From positions 1-57,962 of the forward strand of contig NZ_CANLZC010000026.1 of assembly GCF_947495455.1 (NCBI RefSeq): a stretch of DNA of 57,962 nt. Direction: 5' to 3'. The notes under the pieces are model-generated. The model was not told the origin of the DNA, did no database searches, and was given only the letters and a program-made list of their open reading frames with translations. Within the stretch, counting starts at the first letter, position 1. Each line of letters begins with the position of its first letter. The stretch comes from an uncultured Shewanella sp. (GTDB taxonomy: Bacteria > Pseudomonadota > Gammaproteobacteria > Enterobacterales > Shewanellaceae). The position numbers and the translations under genes are program-made. This document shows, one piece after another, positions 54,881 to 57,962 of this stretch.

Positions 54881-55414
54881 TTAAAGTTTAGTCAAGTTAA
54901 AACGGACGTGAGAGCCTGAATCATCCATTAACTGTAGGGTGATTTTGATTTTTTCCTCAAAATACTGGGCACATCCCTTTAATAAACCAAAGCAGATATA
55001 CCCCATGCAGCGAGGCGAATGGTAATCCATGATGAGTTGATTTTCTGAGATAAAAATAAAATTAAAGGTAGGCATTGTGGAATTAGGATACAATTTCTGT
55101 GCTTCATGGTGAATGTAGGTTTCCACATGAATAACGAAATCAATGGTATTACTTATGCTACCAATTTTAATGGGAAGGCTGGTTAGCAGTGGTAAAAAGA
55201 CCTGTTGACCTATGAGCTCTAATAAATCTTGAGAAGAAATCCTCGTGAGCCGACTCAGTGAGTTAATCATGTTGAATAACCTATGATGAGAATAGCTTCC
55301 GGTTTTAACAAATTGGCCATCTTCATTCGCCTCTTCTTTCATTGCCTCAAAGAGTTCAAGACCGAAATTGCTTTTAATGACGTTTATCAGTTCAATAAAA
55401 ATAATGCCTGTCAT
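54881..55414 (-). CDS. H-NOX haem nitric-oxide sensor (copy 2)
   Basis: Also exactly 177 residues and collinear with copy 1 without gaps: His102 (YIHHEAQKLYP), Pro115, and DYHSPR with Y131, S133, R135. Residue 140 is Ile, again not Tyr. The two share about half of their residues, so duplication is old. ATG 55414 is chosen because AAAGGA lies upstream; a longer start adds six residues. It is 105 bases upstream of copy 1 and is probably the first gene of the module. Confidence 0.88.
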   Translation of the reverse strand: MTGIIFIELINVIKSNFGLELFEAMKEEANEDGQFVKTGSYSHHRLFNMINSLSRLTRISSQDLLELIGQQVFLPLLTSLPIKIGSISNTIDFVIHVETYIHHEAQKLYPNSTMPTFNFIFISENQLIMDYHSPRCMGYICFGLLKGCAQYFEEKIKITLQLMDDSGSHVRFNLTKL

Positions 55415-55677
55415 ATTGTCCTTTACCATCAATAGTCAATGTTTCCCCTTTGACTTCAGGGGAGTTTAAATAAGTATTATGCCTCTCATTGGGGAGATCA
55501 ATAAATATATGCTTAGATGGTATTTTGTGCTGAAATTGACCTTCAATTGCTTGTTAGTTAACCTTCTGTTTTTTATATGGAAAAAACCTAGCGTAATGGA
55601 TGGTAAAACTATGACTTTGTTGTTTTAAATTCTATAATACACGTTATTCTTTTTAAATTTAATGAGCAATACAGCCT

Positions 55678-56967
55678 ATGGAATTACCACCTGTTATGCC
55701 TCTTTTCGATAGCCATGATTTTTTATTATTGGGTAACGCTATTGTTAATCAGCATATCACTCAAGTTTCTTTACACGACGTACAAGATGCGGGGATTTTA
55801 GTTGAACATGCCAGCGATTGGTTATATGAGCAGAAATATAATGAAAATAATTATAAGGCCTACCGCAGTGAATTAACCACCTATTTTCATTGGTGTTTTG
55901 ATGTAATAAAACAATCCCCAACACTGATTGGGCGAAGAGAAATCAGTCAATATGTTGAATATTGTCAGCATCCGCCTGAAACCTTAATTGCTTATTATAA
56001 TGTCGCACAATTTAAGGAGGCAGGGGAGAGGGGGCGTGTTCCTAATGCTCAATGGCGGCCTTTTTTAGGTAAGAAAAAAATGGGTGAAATTCAACCTTAT
56101 CAGTTAAGTGATAATGCCTTAAAAACCAAATTAGCTGTTTTATCTTCATTTTATGGTTATTTAATGAGTGAAGATTATTGTGAACGTAATCCAGCACAAG
56201 CTTGGCTCAATAAAAGTCGATTTGCCTCAAAGAAGAAATATCAACGGGATCCAGAAGACATATCACAGTTAGCCTTTACAGAATTACAATGGTCCTATGT
56301 GATTTCAACAGTGGAAACATTGGCACTTGATAAACCTGAAATATACCAAAGAAGTTTGTTTTTAATCAAACTCATTTATTCTTGTTATTTACGTATTTCA
56401 GAAGTGGCCGCAAGGGCAGGGTATTCGCCGATGATGAGCCAGTTTCAACAAGATAGGCAAACAGGGATCTGGAGCTTTTTTATTCCTCAAAGTAAAGGGG
56501 GTAAACAAAGAAATGTCGCAATATCTCATGCATTATTAAATGCGCTAGTGAATTACCGTCAGTATTTGGGGTTAAGCGATTATCCCAGTCCCCGTGAAAC
56601 GCACCCACTGTTTATTCGACATAAGGCGGCCGGAAGAGGGCGAGATAGCGGGGTGTTAAGTGCCAACCTAGGTATTCGGCACTTACGTGATGAAGTGCAA
56701 CATATTATTAATTTGGCTGCCGATAAGGCTGAACGTGAAGGTTTTAATGATGATGCAGCCGATATGCGCACGTTAACTGTGCATAATATTCGCCATACTG
56801 GGATCACTCACGATATTAATTTAAATCATCGGCCTTTATCCCATGTACAGGCTGATGCGGGTCATGAAAGTATTGATACGACATCTCAATACTTACATAC
56901 TTCTAAGACTGAACGTCATCAAAGTGCTGCAAATAAACCACTCAATCATTTAGAAGGTATTGAGTAA
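55678..56967 (+). CDS. Tyrosine recombinase (site-specific integrase)
   Basis: A 429-residue recombinase. An N-terminal SAM-like domain precedes the catalytic domain with the full set: Arg in CYLRISEVA, Lys in SKGGKQRNVAI, H-x-x-R in TVHNIRHTG, His in ADAGHESIDTTSQ, and nucleophile Tyr in SQYLHTS. Several gammaproteobacterial chromosomes carry this larger integrase away from integrons; its element, if any, is not evident. No attachment sites can be proposed from the sequence. A strong terminator follows. Start ATG 55678 has no strong ribosome-binding site. Confidence 0.92.
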   Translation: MELPPVMPLFDSHDFLLLGNAIVNQHITQVSLHDVQDAGILVEHASDWLYEQKYNENNYKAYRSELTTYFHWCFDVIKQSPTLIGRREISQYVEYCQHPPETLIAYYNVAQFKEAGERGRVPNAQWRPFLGKKKMGEIQPYQLSDNALKTKLAVLSSFYGYLMSEDYCERNPAQAWLNKSRFASKKKYQRDPEDISQLAFTELQWSYVISTVETLALDKPEIYQRSLFLIKLIYSCYLRISEVAARAGYSPMMSQFQQDRQTGIWSFFIPQSKGGKQRNVAISHALLNALVNYRQYLGLSDYPSPRETHPLFIRHKAAGRGRDSGVLSANLGIRHLRDEVQHIINLAADKAEREGFNDDAADMRTLTVHNIRHTGITHDINLNHRPLSHVQADAGHESIDTTSQYLHTSKTERHQSAANKPLNHLEGIE

Positions 56968-56993
56968 GATTCTGCCCATTTTAGCGTGATGTG

Positions 56994-57025
56994 TTAATGC
57001 CGATAATGATACTTATCGGCATTAA
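56994..57025 (+). terminator. Terminator of the recombinase gene
   Basis: TTAATGCCGATAA-TGATAC-TTATCGGCATTAA is a perfect 13-bp stem. The following 240 bases to 57268 contain no supported gene. Confidence 0.9.
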
Positions 57026-57268
57026 ACTTTAAATTTGATTATTAACCAATATATCCGCTATTTTTTTGATACTTTCAATGCAAGTTAAAAAGATACTACA
57101 TTAATGATTGGTGTTTTCCACAAAAAAGAGGACAATTTAATTTTCTATTTTTTAAGGATTTAAGAGTTTAAGGATGAAAATTAAGGAACGAATGCCGTCA
57201 ATCTATCTATCTGATTATTAAGCAATATGATGTTGGCTGTTTTGCCGATTTAGACTAACCAATTAGAC

Positions 57269-57444
57269 TCATAAACCCTTCAAACTCAGTTCATCTTCAT
57301 CAATTAATCTTGAAGGTAATCCATGAATTATGGAGTTCTGTGAGTCTTAAAGATATTCTTAGCCGTTTTCGCATCAGTAGCATTGAAAAAACCATTATCT
57401 TTAAGTTGGTTAACTATATCTTTGAACATCCATTTTTCTTTCAT
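57269..57444 (-). pseudogene. Small ORF coupled to the upstream gene, possibly a frameshifted remnant
   Basis: ATG 57444 overlaps the TGA of the 57441-57752 gene (ATGA) and opens 38 codons (MKEKWMFKDIVNQLKDNGFF then NATDAKTAKNIFKTHRTP), ending at 57328. Directly after the stop, another frame reads HGLPSRLIDEDELSLKGL to 57269, which looks like coding sequence. Joining both needs a frameshift near 57328. I do not recognise the protein. Confidence 0.35.
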
Positions 57445-57752
57445 TTAAACTTATTTTTTTTATCTTCAATAATGTGAGACTGTATTGCTTTTGGTAACGA
57501 CATGTCATGATGAGTAATATAATAAATAACCAGTTGTCGTACGCATAATTCAAGTAATTCAAGTAATTCAAGTAATTCAAGTAATTCAAGGAAGCTGGTA
57601 GCTGAGATACCTAATGTAATACATGTCATTAATTCTCTGGTGTAATATCTTACCGTTCCAGAAGGATCATTAAGTTGTTCAAATTTAATCCAGTCCTTTG
57701 TCTCGAATTGATCTTTGTATGTTCTAACATGAGTGGTTTTATTCATAGCCAT
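57441..57752 (-). CDS. Orphan protein with in-frame LEL repeats
   Basis: A 103-residue protein without recognised domain. The 9-bp tandem repeat at 57547-57591 encodes LEL repeated about four times (residues 55-69), so slippage would change its length by three residues each time without shifting the frame. A Met at the third residue is an alternative start. It overlaps the small ORF that follows on the minus strand. Confidence 0.45.
   Translation of the reverse strand: MAMNKTTHVRTYKDQFETKDWIKFEQLNDPSGTVRYYTRELMTCITLGISATSFLELLELLELLELLELCVRQLVIYYITHHDMSLPKAIQSHIIEDKKNKFK
57547..57591. repeat. Five tandem copies of a 9-bp unit AATTCAAGT
   Basis: Units at 57547, 57556, 57565, 57574 and 57583 (last base G instead of T). 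The array is inside a coding frame and is a multiple of three. Confidence 0.95.
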
Positions 57753-57812
57753 TAGTATTCACCAATCAAGGTACCATATCATTATATAGGATCTACATTT
57801 CTCTGATTTATC

Positions 57813-57839
57813 TGTTAAGGCAAGTTAAAGATGTCACAT
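57813..57839. mobile_element. IS-end-like 27-bp repeat next to a partial transposase
   Basis: Identical to 13981-14007. A second AGATATGTCACAC (57853-57865) repeats the GTCACA core, as subterminal repeats do in IS ends. The partial reverse-strand frame that follows (57881) supports an element entering from the right edge; IS481 is a guess. Confidence 0.5.
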
Positions 57840-57880
57840 TAGGGAGCAAAGTAGATATGTCACACAAGTCGTATACCTGT

Positions 57881-57962
57881 TTAACCCCTTGTTAAACTCG
57901 CCTTAAACTCCACATCCTGCATAAACACGGCATTAATACATCTTGCTTGTGCCTTTCTACTA
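57881..57962 (-). CDS. Partial reverse-strand ORF, C terminus of putative transposase
   Basis: The minus strand is open from the window edge to TAA at 57881-57883, giving about 26 residues ending ARCINAVFMQDVEFKASLTRG. Its place just inside the IS-end repeat suggests the end of a transposase gene, but no catalytic motif is visible, so this is tentative. Confidence 0.35.
   Translation of the reverse strand, partial: SRKAQARCINAVFMQDVEFKASLTRG

Overview
The window looks like a chromosomal segment of a marine gammaproteobacterium, most probably Shewanella. The pointers are the seqA-pgm / ybfF-DUF2788-ybfE-fldA divergence, EF-P with Arg32 next to earP, the uspE-etrA(fnr)-TauE-ccoSIH-ccoPQON block, and an AT-rich gene style. 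This assignment is inferred from gene content; no 16S or other marker is present.

Layout. 1-63 is the tail of what looks like a transposase. 357-5366 holds a pentapeptide-repeat protein, a small membrane protein, a 232-bp MITE-like element abutting a SelW-like gene, an MsbA-like ABC exporter and small proteins. 5878-13905 is core genome: aromatic/aspartate aminotransferase, efp-earP, fldA, ybfE, DUF2788, ybfF, seqA and pgm. A GATC cluster precedes seqA and a tandemly repeated hairpin leader precedes pgm. 14122-19423 holds an orphan gene, glutamate decarboxylase, and pssA between two DTW-domain proteins. 19756-25891 encodes a complete RND efflux pump. 26033-28176 has a broken ATP-grasp gene and a FabH-like ketosynthase. 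28504-34340 (minus strand) groups a PafA-like phosphatase, an eight-heme cytochrome with TPRs and a type I sulfatase. 34698-38829 is accessory: a decayed class III aminotransferase, a CMD-like protein, a His-rich protein and an orphan T6SS-type FHA (TagH-like) protein. 39045-42404 holds an MFS transporter, ttcA and a type II thioesterase. 42511-51752 is the microaerobic respiration block: uspE, etrA, a TauE/SafE protein and the cbb3 oxidase genes ccoS, I, H, P, Q, O, N. A perfect FNR box lies upstream of ccoN. 52045-55414 carries a lipoprotein and a NO-sensing module: two tandem H-NOX proteins plus a soluble hybrid histidine kinase. 55678-57962 has a tyrosine recombinase, a repeat-containing orphan, decayed ORFs and the end of an IS-like element.

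How the genes work together. Oxygen sensing (EtrA) and NO sensing (the H-NOX pair with its kinase) flank the high-affinity terminal oxidase and its copper-loading and assembly genes. EarP modifies EF-P encoded next to it. The three RND genes form one tripartite pump. Signs of genome decay and mobility are frequent: two multi-lesion pseudogenes, a MITE, a 27-bp IS-end repeat seen twice, and several short tandem repeats.

Coordinates and translations were read by eye from the sequence. Family names rest on recognised motifs, not on database searches.
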